In this document: one piece after another, positions 1 through 5,576 of the stretch
How positions within the stretch are numbered: the stretch's first letter is position 1
Layout: each line of letters starts with the position of its first letter
Assembly: GCA_934177995.1 (NCBI GenBank)
Contig: CAKPPW010000033.1
Coordinates: 1-9,947, forward strand
DNA: 9,947 bases
Direction of reading: 5' to 3'
Source: an uncultured Bacilli bacterium
Lineage (GTDB): Bacteria > Bacillota_I > Bacilli_A > RF39 > UBA660
Translations under genes and position numbers: made by a program
The notes under the pieces: model-generated
The model's database searches: none
The model's input: the letters and a program-made list of their open reading frames with translations, nothing else
Told to the model about the DNA's origin: nothing

Positions 1-21
1 AATGTAATTGACGTTTTGCTT

Positions 22-35
22 AGTTTTCAAAGAAC
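22..35 (-). promoter_or_regulatory. rRNA operon boxA-like antitermination element
   Basis: Read on the minus strand this is GTTCTTTGAAAACT. It matches the boxA-type element that precedes 16S and 23S genes in Bacillota, where NusB/NusE-dependent antitermination complexes load. It lies about 22 bases downstream of the predicted start site of the second tandem promoter, the expected place in an rrn leader. The sequence match and order are seen directly. That a 16S rRNA gene follows beyond position 1 on the minus strand is inference, since no mature rRNA sequence is in the window. Confidence 0.75.
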
Positions 36-41
36 ATTGTT

Positions 42-54
42 GCTTTTTTCAAGC
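42..54 (-). other. Leader hairpin after rrn P2
   Basis: Minus-strand GCTTGAAAAAAGC can fold as GCTT/AAGC with a GAAAA loop, a few bases after the P2 start site. The same element with a changed closing pair follows P1 (128-142). It has no adjacent U-tract, so it is not a terminator. It may affect 5' end processing or promoter escape (inference). Confidence 0.45.
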
Positions 55-56
55 TG

Positions 57-92
57 CGTTATTAATATAACAAACTTTAATGATATTGTCAA
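57..92 (-). promoter_or_regulatory. rRNA operon promoter P2
   Basis: On the minus strand a perfect -35 TTGACA (87-92) is followed by a 17-base spacer and -10 TATATT (64-69), with a TG dinucleotide one base before the -10 (extended -10). A/T-rich runs lie upstream of the -35 and resemble an UP element. The expected start site is near 57. The boxA downstream identifies it as the promoter-proximal rrn promoter. It is near consensus and is the strongest promoter in the window. Confidence 0.85.
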
Positions 93-127
93 TACTGTTT
101 TTTATTTTTTTAATTGACAAATTCCTA

Positions 128-142
128 CACTTTTTTCAAGTG
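128..142 (-). other. Leader hairpin after rrn P1
   Basis: Minus-strand CACTTGAAAAAAGTG folds as CACTT/AAGTG with loop GAAAA, starting just after the predicted P1 start site. It is the counterpart of the hairpin at 42-54: the loop is identical and an A-T pair replaces a G-C pair, so base pairing is preserved. Confidence 0.45.
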
Positions 143-144
143 AC

Positions 145-180
145 GTTTTCTACTTTATCAAACGTTATGAATATTGTCAA
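145..180 (-). promoter_or_regulatory. rRNA operon promoter P1
   Basis: On the minus strand there is -35 TTGACA (175-180), a 17-base spacer and -10 TAAAGT (152-157), again with TG before the -10. It starts only 8 bases past the stop codon of the DUF402 gene, with an A-rich stretch upstream of the -35. The -35 to -35 distance to P2 is 88 bases. The layout P1-P2-boxA is that of a tandem-promoter rRNA operon as in Bacillus. Confidence 0.8.
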
Positions 181-188
181 CATATTTT

Positions 189-737
189 TTACTCTTTTTC
201 AACTTTTTTTAAATTATTATAATTTTCATAATATTTTTCAACTATTTCACAAGAAAAACACCCTGATTTATTTTTTATTCTTTCCAACAAATCACTCAAT
301 TCATTTTTTATAACAATTTCCAGTTCTTGCGGATATTTCATTTTTTTCTTGTGATAATTGTATTCTTTTCTATCTAATATCTTAAAACTACCATCTTTAA
401 ACACTTTTACATCCAAATCATAATCAATATATTTTATAGTGTTTTCTTCTATTAATACGGGACTAGCTAAATTACAATAATAATAAATTCCTTTCTTTTT
501 AAATTGGGCTATCACGTTATACCAATGTTTTCCATAAAAAAATAAAATTGCTGGTTCTCTAGTATTCCAGCTTCTTCCGTCCATTTCTAAAACTGTAGCA
601 CCTTCATTAGCAAAAATATAAACATCACATTCTTTTATATAATCAAGAAAAATAGCATGATTCCAAGATTTATAAATTATTCCGTTGTGTTTATAACTGT
701 GAATTTTATATGATTTACCCTTTATTAATTTTTTCAT
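189..737 (-). CDS. DUF402 nucleoside tri-/diphosphate phosphatase (Ntdp/YgaC-like)
   Basis: A 182-residue soluble protein with the full DUF402 pattern: SYKHNG (14-19), GRSWNTREPA (54-63), HWYNVI (71-76), YYYCNLASP (85-93) and YIDYDLDVKV (103-112), then a helical C-terminal tail rich in Lys and Glu. Characterised members from Staphylococcus and Bacillus hydrolyse nucleoside tri- and diphosphates with divalent metal in the cytoplasm; applying that activity here is by family. I chose ATG 737 over the in-frame TTG at 755 because AGAGGA (744-749) sits 6 bases upstream of it and the TTG has no ribosome-binding site. The gene is co-directional with, and 8 bases from, the rrn P1 promoter, with no terminator between them, so read-through into the rrn leader is possible. 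Confidence 0.9.
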   Translation of the reverse strand: MKKLIKGKSYKIHSYKHNGIIYKSWNHAIFLDYIKECDVYIFANEGATVLEMDGRSWNTREPAILFFYGKHWYNVIAQFKKKGIYYYCNLASPVLIEENTIKYIDYDLDVKVFKDGSFKILDRKEYNYHKKKMKYPQELEIVIKNELSDLLERIKNKSGCFSCEIVEKYYENYNNLKKVEKE

Positions 738-755
738 CCATATTCCTCTTTTCAA

Positions 756-784
756 AAGATAACAACTATATTATTAGAAAACAA
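756..784 (-). promoter_or_regulatory. Candidate promoter of the DUF402 gene
   Basis: Minus strand: TTGTTT (779-784), 17-base spacer, TATCTT (756-761) preceded by TGT (extended -10). The predicted start is near 749, which would place the SD at the very 5' end of the mRNA. This very short leader makes the call tentative. The rest of 756-921 is AT-rich with no supported gene. Confidence 0.35.
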
Positions 785-921
785 ACAACACGTGAAACTA
801 AAGTTCCAATGCCTCATGCTTCTTCTATACTGCTTAACTTAATAATTAATTTAATGTCTTATAAATTATAAATAGTATTTAAATACATAAGTTCAGCTAG
901 TTCTTAGCCTAAATATCAATT

Positions 922-1080
922 TCATTTATCACCTAATGAAGAAATAGCCCAATAAGAAATTGCAATTATAACAGCAAGTATCAATGTCCAAACAATCGGA
1001 TTTCCTCCATAAACACGCAAAAACGAATCTACTGTTGCACTTAGCTTTTCTGATATTTCTTTAAAACTAAACAAAATCAT
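922..1080 (-). CDS. 52-residue single-pass membrane peptide, unrecognised
   Basis: A short gene read from ATG 1080 to TGA 922. The N-terminal half is polar and probably helical (FKEISEKLSATVDSFLRVYG); the second half, about residues 29-48, is a hydrophobic transmembrane segment ending in SSLGDK. Two things support it as real. Its ATG overlaps the TGA of the upstream DUF308 gene in an ATGA arrangement, a sign of translational coupling, and a G-rich SD-like AAGGGG lies about 9 bases upstream. It is the last gene of the gpsA operon. I do not recognise a family. Its position suggests a partner of the DUF308 membrane protein (inference). Confidence 0.65.
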   Translation of the reverse strand: MILFSFKEISEKLSATVDSFLRVYGGNPIVWTLILAVIIAISYWAISSLGDK

Positions 1081-1721
1081 TCATTTTCATCCCCTTTTTT
1101 AGTTACTTCTTTAATTATTTTAGCATCTTCTGTTTTTTTCCTAGATTCATTATTATCGTCAATAGCAGTACTAATACTAATAGAAACTCCACTCTTTTTA
1201 AGAACAATAGTATTACAAATATCTAAGATAGCATATATAGCTAAAAATATTCCTATAACTTTAGTAATAATAACGGCCCCTTTGAATGGATTAAATAATA
1301 ATACAACTCCACAGATTAAACTTAATAGTGCTGTTACAAATGACCAAAAGAAATAACTACTATTTAAACTTTTAAGATTAAACGACTGTTGTATCTTTAA
1401 TGAACTGCTAATTATAATACCAATTCCCATAACAACAGGAATTATACTTCCAATTATCTCAGGTTTTTCAATAAAGAAAATTCCTCCAATTATACAGATA
1501 ATTCCATAGATAATATTTAACTGATTAGATATATCACTATGGTCATTAGAAATAAATCTTATAATAGCAAGAACACCAATTGCAATAATTAATCCTCCAA
1601 AGATATAAGATATTCCCATCAAAGTAACTGATGACTTAAAAAACAACAATAATCCTAGTACAAGTATAACTGCTGAACTAATTAATGAAGGCCACATTGT
1701 CTTTTTAACTTCTATTTTCAT
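1077..1721 (-). CDS. DUF308/HdeD-family membrane protein
   Basis: A 214-residue integral membrane protein with about six transmembrane helices (roughly 12-30, 35-56, 68-84, 88-108, 124-144, 149-172) and a charged cytoplasmic-type tail (about 175-214, many Lys, Glu and Asp). The helices form three related pairs, each with a short FF/LF-x-P-like turn then a G-rich helix (near FFKSS, FFIEKPE and LFNPFKG), typical of DUF308/HdeD proteins. HdeD helps acid resistance in E. coli; the role in Bacillota is unknown. ATG 1721 is preferred over ATG 1727 (216 residues) because AGGAGG lies 7 bases before 1721 but only 1 base before 1727. It follows the VanZ/RDD gene by 17 bases and overlaps the next gene by 4. 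Confidence 0.8.
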   Translation of the reverse strand: MKIEVKKTMWPSLISSAVILVLGLLLFFKSSVTLMGISYIFGGLIIAIGVLAIIRFISNDHSDISNQLNIIYGIICIIGGIFFIEKPEIIGSIIPVVMGIGIIISSSLKIQQSFNLKSLNSSYFFWSFVTALLSLICGVVLLFNPFKGAVIITKVIGIFLAIYAILDICNTIVLKKSGVSISISTAIDDNNESRKKTEDAKIIKEVTKKGDENE

Positions 1722-1738
1722 TCTCATTCCTCCTAGTA

Positions 1739-2878
1739 TTATTCTATCATATTTTTATCATCTTGCAACACTATCAGACTAGAATTAGTAACCAAACAAA
1801 TCCGTTCATAGTTAAAATCTTTTCTTTTACCAAGTATATTTAAAAATAATTCATAAATAAAATATAGGTAATAACTTATCATCAATAACTTACCAAAAGT
1901 AATTAAAAATTCTAATCCATTATTTCCTAGATGTACCCTGGATAAGTAACTTAGATAACTTGGTATTCTTAAGATAAATAAATAAAGTATCACTTGTCTA
2001 AATATTAATCTAATAGGAAAAGATGCACTTTCATTAATACATTTTAATCTTATATTAACAAGTCTTTTTCCTATTGTTCTGCCATTATCTAGTAAAGGAA
2101 ATAACATTTCATATAGAAATAGAATAATACTATAAAATGTTCCAAAAGAAACTTTACTTCCAAATAATACCCAAATAGGTGCAGAAAAACAAAATACTAA
2201 GAATAAATCTATAAAGAAAGCTATACCTCTTCTATAAATGGATATTTTTGTTCCTTTAGTATAAGCTTTTTGATCTAGTTCTTTTCTTGATGGTAAAAAA
2301 ATAGTTAATGGTTTAGTACAAACAAAGCCAAGCATACCACCTAAAGTATTAATTATTAAGTCATCTACATCAAACAATCTATAGGCTTTCGGATAGATAA
2401 AGAATATACCAGTAAGTTGAGTTATCTCAAAAAATAGACTTAAACAAAAAGACATAATAAGTACCTGATACCATTTCTTTTCAAAATAATAGTGTAAATA
2501 AACACCAAAAGGAAACAGTAAAAACAAGTTAAAGATAACTGTATAGACTGTTGGTGTTTTAAGAAATGACAAGTAAGTACTAGGATTCTTTAAATTAAGA
2601 TTTGTTGTTACCATTATATCTTTAATAAAAGTAAATGGAACTAACTGGGGAGACCTAGTAGGCATTTTTAAAACCGCTTCTTTAGACGGAAGTGGTAGTA
2701 TTACTAAGAGAAAAGCTGCTAATAAATAAAGTATAAAAGTATATACTATAACACTTCTTAATAGAGGAACTGCCCCATACTTGTGATACTCAATAATTAG
2801 ATATGGTAAAGTTATAAAGAAAGCAATTATTGGAAACAAAATTAAAGTTGTCTTTATTGGTTCAAAATATACTGCCAC
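1739..2878 (-). CDS. VanZ-like/RDD-domain fusion membrane protein
   Basis: A 379-residue polytopic membrane protein. Residues about 40-190 are a VanZ-like domain: an early helix pair, NLFLLFPFGVYL (117-128), FFEITQL (149-155) and the signature RLFDVDDLIINTLGGMLGF (167-185). Residues about 213-350 are an RDD domain: RRGIAFFIDLF with the R217/D224 pair and GRTIGKRLVNIRL (266-278). VanZ confers low-level teicoplanin resistance in enterococci, but most VanZ-like proteins have no known function; RDD proteins are sometimes linked to ion transport. The start is GTG 2878, with AAGGAAG about 10 bases upstream inside the end of gpsA, and only 5 bases separate the genes. No drug-resistance role should be read from the name; there are no van ligase genes nearby. 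Confidence 0.85.
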   Translation of the reverse strand: MAVYFEPIKTTLILFPIIAFFITLPYLIIEYHKYGAVPLLRSVIVYTFILYLLAAFLLVILPLPSKEAVLKMPTRSPQLVPFTFIKDIMVTTNLNLKNPSTYLSFLKTPTVYTVIFNLFLLFPFGVYLHYYFEKKWYQVLIMSFCLSLFFEITQLTGIFFIYPKAYRLFDVDDLIINTLGGMLGFVCTKPLTIFLPSRKELDQKAYTKGTKISIYRRGIAFFIDLFLVFCFSAPIWVLFGSKVSFGTFYSIILFLYEMLFPLLDNGRTIGKRLVNIRLKCINESASFPIRLIFRQVILYLFILRIPSYLSYLSRVHLGNNGLEFLITFGKLLMISYYLYFIYELFLNILGKRKDFNYERICLVTNSSLIVLQDDKNMIE

Positions 2879-2883
2879 TTAAA

Positions 2884-3798
2884 CTACACTTCCTTAAATA
2901 AATAAGAATAAGTAGTAAGTAGTGAATTATTTAGTTCTTCTTTAGGAATTAAAGTTATTAAAGATTGGTAAGTCTTTTTGCCTTCTACAGTTGTTAATTT
3001 ATCATTAATTAAGTTGTTAGCTAAAGCTTCTCCATAAGAGAAATTTCTACTTTCATTACTAGTAGCGGTTAATAGTAAATCTCCAATTCCAGCAAAAGTA
3101 TATAAAGTAGTTTTATTACCACCTAATAGTTCTAATAGTCTAGCTTCTTCCTTAGCTACTTTTGTAAAGAAAGCTGCTCTTGCAGAACTTGCTTTTTCTT
3201 TAGTATAAAAATAACCAGTAATGATTGCTAAAACATTTTTGATGCAACCACAATACTCTACTCCTACTATATCACTTGTAGTTTCTATCTCAACACTAGT
3301 ATTAATAAACATTTCTTTTACTATATTTGAAACATTTTCTTCTTTTGTAGCTAGTGTAAAACCAAGTGGTATCTCTTTTAACATATCTTTGGCAAAAGTT
3401 GGTCCTGCTAAAACTCCATAGTGATTACTTATTTTTAAATCTTCGGCTATCTCACTTGATCTTTTCATAGTACCTTTTTCTAAGCCTTTTGAAACAAAGA
3501 TAAGTATTTGCTTACTAAGTTTATTTTTAAGTTTTTCTAAAACCTCTCTAATAGCATTAGATGGAACTGCTAGAATAATAACACTAGCTTTATTAATAGA
3601 ACTATCTAAATCCATAGAAAAGTTTAATTTTTCAAACGAGAAATCATTAAATATTTTCTTATGAGTATGTAATTTACTAAGTTCTTCATATTCTTCTTTA
3701 AAAGAAGTCCAGACAATAATTTCATTATTTTTATTTTTTGATAATAAGGAAGCAATAGCAAGACCAAAAGCTCCACTTCCTAAAACACATATTTTCAT
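2884..3798 (-). CDS. gpsA: NAD(P)H-dependent glycerol-3-phosphate dehydrogenase
   Basis: A cytoplasmic enzyme that reduces dihydroxyacetone phosphate to sn-glycerol-3-phosphate for phospholipid synthesis. Seen in the 304 residues: Rossmann motif GSGAFG (7-12), AVPS (77-80), VSKG with K104, AGPTFA (131-136), GCIKNV with the presumed catalytic Lys 187, and GIGDLLLTATSNESRN (237-252). The start has GGAGG about 8 bases upstream. The protein is some 25-35 residues shorter than typical GpsA: the C-terminus ends at YLFKEV, where the family usually continues with another helix and an LMxR-like segment. All core motifs are intact, so I expect it to be active. It heads an operon of membrane-protein genes. 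In many Bacilli it lies directly beside der; here it is about 1.8 kb away on the opposite strand. Confidence 0.95.
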   Translation of the reverse strand: MKICVLGSGAFGLAIASLLSKNKNNEIIVWTSFKEEYEELSKLHTHKKIFNDFSFEKLNFSMDLDSSINKASVIILAVPSNAIREVLEKLKNKLSKQILIFVSKGLEKGTMKRSSEIAEDLKISNHYGVLAGPTFAKDMLKEIPLGFTLATKEENVSNIVKEMFINTSVEIETTSDIVGVEYCGCIKNVLAIITGYFYTKEKASSARAAFFTKVAKEEARLLELLGGNKTTLYTFAGIGDLLLTATSNESRNFSYGEALANNLINDKLTTVEGKKTYQSLITLIPKEELNNSLLTTYSYLFKEV

Positions 3799-3816
3799 AT
3801 ATATACCTCCGCCCTT

Positions 3817-3845
3817 ATTTTAGCACAATTAGAAAAAAAGAAAAA
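3817..3845 (-). promoter_or_regulatory. Candidate gpsA operon promoter (extended -10)
   Basis: Minus strand: TGCTAAAAT (-10 hexamer TAAAAT at 3817-3822 with TG one base upstream). With a 17-base spacer the -35 would be TTTTTC (3840-3845), a poor match, so the promoter would depend on the extended -10. That -35 lies on the 3' arm of the preceding operon's terminator. Confidence 0.45.
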
Positions 3846-3866
3846 CCTCATTATTCTAGGCTTCTC
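3833..3866 (-). terminator. Intrinsic terminator of the LiaF-like/DUF975 operon
   Basis: In the minus-strand RNA, GAGAAGCCT (3858-3866) pairs with AGGTTTTTC (3840-3848): 9 pairs including two G-U, with a 9-base loop, followed by seven U (3833-3839). The DUF975 stop codon is at the start of the loop. It separates this operon from gpsA. Confidence 0.7.
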
Positions 3867-4461
3867 TTTTCTCTTTTAATCTTTGATAGTACAAAGTATT
3901 GGCAAAAGTAAAGTAAGGTATTACATAAATGTAAGCAATTCCGAATGTTATAATGCCTAAAAAATACCAGCCAATAAAACTTAATTCAAAAATGAAATAA
4001 TCCATTTTATAACCATTCATCATTTCTCTACTTTGTCTTATTATGTTTCTTGCTTCGCTAGTATTTGTTTCTTTAGAATCTGCTAATAAGTAGCTTACCA
4101 TTACCAGTGAAAAGGCAATCATTATACCAGGAATTATTAAAAGTATATAACCAATCACAATAAGTACGTAACTAATAATAAGTGTAACTACAATTAATCC
4201 TATCTTTTTATAATCTTGAAATATATCAGCAAGGGATACTTCTTCTTTCCTTGTAAGACCAAGTATATAACTAATAAATCCTATATAAAGTGGTAATGCT
4301 AATAACTCTGTAATAAAAGCTAATACTCCACCAGATATTATTCCTAGAATAATTGCTAAAGCTATTGAAGAACCAAATACTAATAAACTACTCTTCCAAA
4401 ATTTTAAAATGTTTTTAGAGGTAAGCCTTTTAGCTTCTTCTTTAATTTCTATAAAATTCAT
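3856..4461 (-). CDS. DUF975-family membrane protein
   Basis: A 201-residue polytopic membrane protein. A basic amphipathic N-terminus (IKEEAKRLTSKN) precedes hydrophobic segments at about 24-50, 52-68, 87-126 and 154-184. The family pattern is visible at the C-terminal half: SREMMNGYKMDYF (144-156), then FIGWYFLGIITFGIAYIYV (162-180), then IPYFTFANTLYYQRL (181-195). DUF975 proteins are common in Bacillota and have no established function. The ATG follows the stop codon of the upstream LiaF-like gene with no gap, and its SD (GGAG, with GGAGG further upstream) lies in the end of that gene, so the two are almost certainly co-translated. An intrinsic terminator follows at the stop codon. Confidence 0.8.
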   Translation of the reverse strand: MNFIEIKEEAKRLTSKNILKFWKSSLLVFGSSIALAIILGIISGGVLAFITELLALPLYIGFISYILGLTRKEEVSLADIFQDYKKIGLIVVTLIISYVLIVIGYILLIIPGIMIAFSLVMVSYLLADSKETNTSEARNIIRQSREMMNGYKMDYFIFELSFIGWYFLGIITFGIAYIYVIPYFTFANTLYYQRLKEKREA

Positions 4462-5112
4462 CTACTTAATCTCCGTTCCTCCACAAAAGGAAATACAGTT
4501 AATTATCAAGTTTGGTTTGGACTTATCAACATCATTAGAAGCTTTATTTTCATTAGCTCCTAAAATAGCAGTTGAGTTACATACTACATTATAATTATCA
4601 GAAACTTTAATAGTAGCACCGCCAAAGAAAGAATAAACATTTAATGTTGTATCTTCTTTTAGTTCTGTGTCTCTAAGATCTAGTTCTGCTCCTCCAAAGA
4701 TACAGTAAACATCTGCTCCTTTAAAATTTTTAGTTTTAATACAATCTTTAACCTCACTAAATATTCCAAAGTAATCTTTTGAATGCTTACTAGTTTTTAT
4801 CCTAGTACTCTTTTTACTTATATTAAGACTATTCATTACAATATATCCTCCTACAAGTATTAATACTACTGGCCAAAAAGCTTTATTATATGGTTCTGTT
4901 ATTAAAGACGTATTAACTAGTAAGAACCATAATCCAATAAACAGCATCAATATTTTAGTAAAGTCTAACTTTTCTTCTTTAATTATATAATAGATAGAGA
5001 TAGCTATTAATACTACTGGCCATACAATATCAAACTCCAAATGAAAACCTGGATTAAATATTTCAATTAAATATAGTATACCTACCAATAAGATAATAAT
5101 ACCAATTATCAT
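4462..5112 (-). CDS. LiaF-like membrane protein (stand-alone)
   Basis: 216 residues. The N-terminal half has four transmembrane segments (about 3-19, 28-44, 53-70, 78-95) resembling the DUF5668/LiaI-LiaF N-terminal module. A basic linker (99-115) leads to a LiaF-type C-terminal domain (about 115-216) with the repeated strand-and-turn pattern: FGGAELDLRD (139-148), FFGGATIKV (162-170), ILGANENK (183-190), FCGGTEIK (209-216). In Bacillus and Streptococcus, LiaF restrains the LiaS sensor kinase in cell-envelope stress signalling. No liaS or liaR lies in this window, so it may act on a distant kinase or have another role. AAGGAG lies about 9 bases before the ATG. It is first in a two-gene operon, divergent from an XRE-type regulator. 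Confidence 0.82.
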   Translation of the reverse strand: MIIGIIILLVGILYLIEIFNPGFHLEFDIVWPVVLIAISIYYIIKEEKLDFTKILMLFIGLWFLLVNTSLITEPYNKAFWPVVLILVGGYIVMNSLNISKKSTRIKTSKHSKDYFGIFSEVKDCIKTKNFKGADVYCIFGGAELDLRDTELKEDTTLNVYSFFGGATIKVSDNYNVVCNSTAILGANENKASNDVDKSKPNLIINCISFCGGTEIK

Positions 5113-5136
5113 TTTATATTCTCCTTTCTTACTTTA

Positions 5137-5170
5137 ATTATATTATAAATTTCTCTTTTTTTAAATGAAT
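5137..5170 (-). promoter_or_regulatory. Candidate LiaF-like operon promoter
   Basis: Minus strand: two overlapping TATAAT hexamers (5142-5147 and 5137-5142), placed 30 and 25 bases before the ATG. The corresponding -35 positions (ATTCAT at 5165-5170 or TTTAAA at 5160-5165) are poor. The -10 match is good, but in DNA this A/T-rich that is weak evidence on its own. Confidence 0.35.
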
Positions 5171-5191
5171 AAATACCCTTTTTTTAGAAAT

Positions 5192-5223
5192 ACTAGTTAT
5201 ATAGCCACTAGTCAATTAGCTAG
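5192..5223. promoter_or_regulatory. Candidate operator: repeated CTAG elements
   Basis: Two perfect ACTAGT palindromes (5192-5197 and 5207-5212) are 15 bases apart, and a third CTAG core (5220-5223, in AGCTAGTT) follows 12 bases on. The second covers the -35 of the plus-strand promoter and the third lies in its spacer, so a bound protein would block transcription of the XRE-type gene. The obvious candidate binder is that regulator itself (autoregulation); this is inference. Confidence 0.35.
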
Positions 5224-5237
5224 TTGCTTGTTAAAAT
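5209..5237 (+). promoter_or_regulatory. Candidate promoter of the XRE-type regulator gene
   Basis: TAGTCA (5209-5214, four of six matches to TTGACA), 17-base spacer, then TAAAAT (5232-5237) with TG at 5229-5230 (extended -10). The start site would be near 5244, giving a leader of about 18 bases. Confidence 0.5.
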
Positions 5238-5261
5238 TAATGTGGAAGGGCGAGTAGCAAG

Positions 5262-5507
5262 ATGGAAAAGAAACATGTGAATATAAAAGTAGATGGTGGT
5301 ACCTATATTTTTAAATTAGAACAATTATTAGATGATAGAGGTATTAACAAAAGAAAACTAATTACCGATACTGGTACTGATTTTAAAGTAGTTAAAAGAT
5401 TAGCTACTGGGGAAATTGTGAGAATTGACATTTATGTATTAGCAAGACTTTGCAATTACTTGAATTGTAATGTTTCTGACATCGTTGAATTTAAGAAGGA
5501 CAACTAA
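5262..5507 (+). CDS. Small Cro/C1 (XRE)-type transcriptional regulator
   Basis: An 81-residue protein that is almost entirely one helix-turn-helix domain. FKLEQLLDDRGINKRKLITDTG (17-38) gives helices 1 and 2, DFKVVKRLATGE (40-51) the recognition helix and turn, and IDIYVLARLCNYLNCNVSDIVEF (55-77) the two closing helices. This matches the single-domain Cro/C1 group (Pfam HTH_26-like). It has no effector or oligomerisation domain beyond the HTH. AAGG lies 12 bases before the ATG, a rather weak and distant SD. It is divergent from the LiaF-like operon across a 149-base region with repeated CTAG elements, so it may control itself and possibly that operon. A terminator overlaps its stop codon. Confidence 0.82.
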   Translation: MEKKHVNIKVDGGTYIFKLEQLLDDRGINKRKLITDTGTDFKVVKRLATGEIVRIDIYVLARLCNYLNCNVSDIVEFKKDN

Positions 5508-5518
5508 TGTCTTTTTTT
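5496..5518 (+). terminator. Intrinsic terminator of the XRE-type gene
   Basis: AAGGACA (5496-5502) pairs with TGTCTTT (5508-5514), seven pairs with one G-U, around a 5-base loop that contains the TAA stop codon. Seven T (5512-5518) follow directly. The stem is short, so efficiency may be moderate. Confidence 0.6.
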
Positions 5519-5519
5519 A

Positions 5520-5548
5520 TTGCTTTTAGCATCATTTCGAATTAAAAT
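5520..5548 (+). promoter_or_regulatory. Candidate der promoter
   Basis: TTGCTT (5520-5525), a 17-base spacer, and TAAAAT (5543-5548), starting one base after the preceding terminator's T-run. The start site would be near 5555, about 22 bases before the der ATG. The -35 keeps TTG but is otherwise weak. Confidence 0.4.
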
Positions 5549-5576
5549 AAGATATATGAAAAGAGGTGGACATTAT

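Noticed and set aside
114..119. Plus-strand TTGACA
   Set aside because: No -10 at a suitable distance and no plus-strand gene follows; it is a chance match between the rrn promoters.
80..313. Plus-strand 77-residue open frame rich in Phe and Leu
   Set aside because: It lies over the rrn promoters and the antisense of the DUF402 gene, has low-complexity hydrophobic content and no SD.
765..830. Possible 21-codon minus-strand leader peptide before the DUF402 gene
   Set aside because: It has only a weak purine-rich SD and no attenuator features; frames this short are expected by chance.
875..886. Perfect 12-base palindrome GTATTTAAATAC
   Set aside because: AT-only cores like this arise by chance in DNA of this composition, and it is not placed against any promoter I can defend.
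888..912. Short hairpin (GCTA/TAGC) after the 52-aa gene as an operon terminator
   Set aside because: The stem is only 4-5 pairs with no U-run, so it cannot be called an intrinsic terminator.
1739..2878. VanZ homology as a glycopeptide-resistance locus
   Set aside because: There are no vanA/B-type ligase, vanH, vanX or vanRS genes; VanZ-like domains are widespread in proteins unrelated to resistance.
3221..3421. Plus-strand open frame inside gpsA
   Set aside because: It is antisense to a clearly conserved enzyme gene, and the translation shows no recognisable family.
4409..4594. Plus-strand open frame across the LiaF-like/DUF975 junction
   Set aside because: Shadow of two well-supported minus-strand genes; no SD.
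5520..5576. N-terminal extension of Der (from TTG 5520 or ATG 5556)
   Set aside because: Homologues begin at MKKNIVAIIGHPNVGKS; the good SD serves ATG 5577, and the extension lies in the promoter region.
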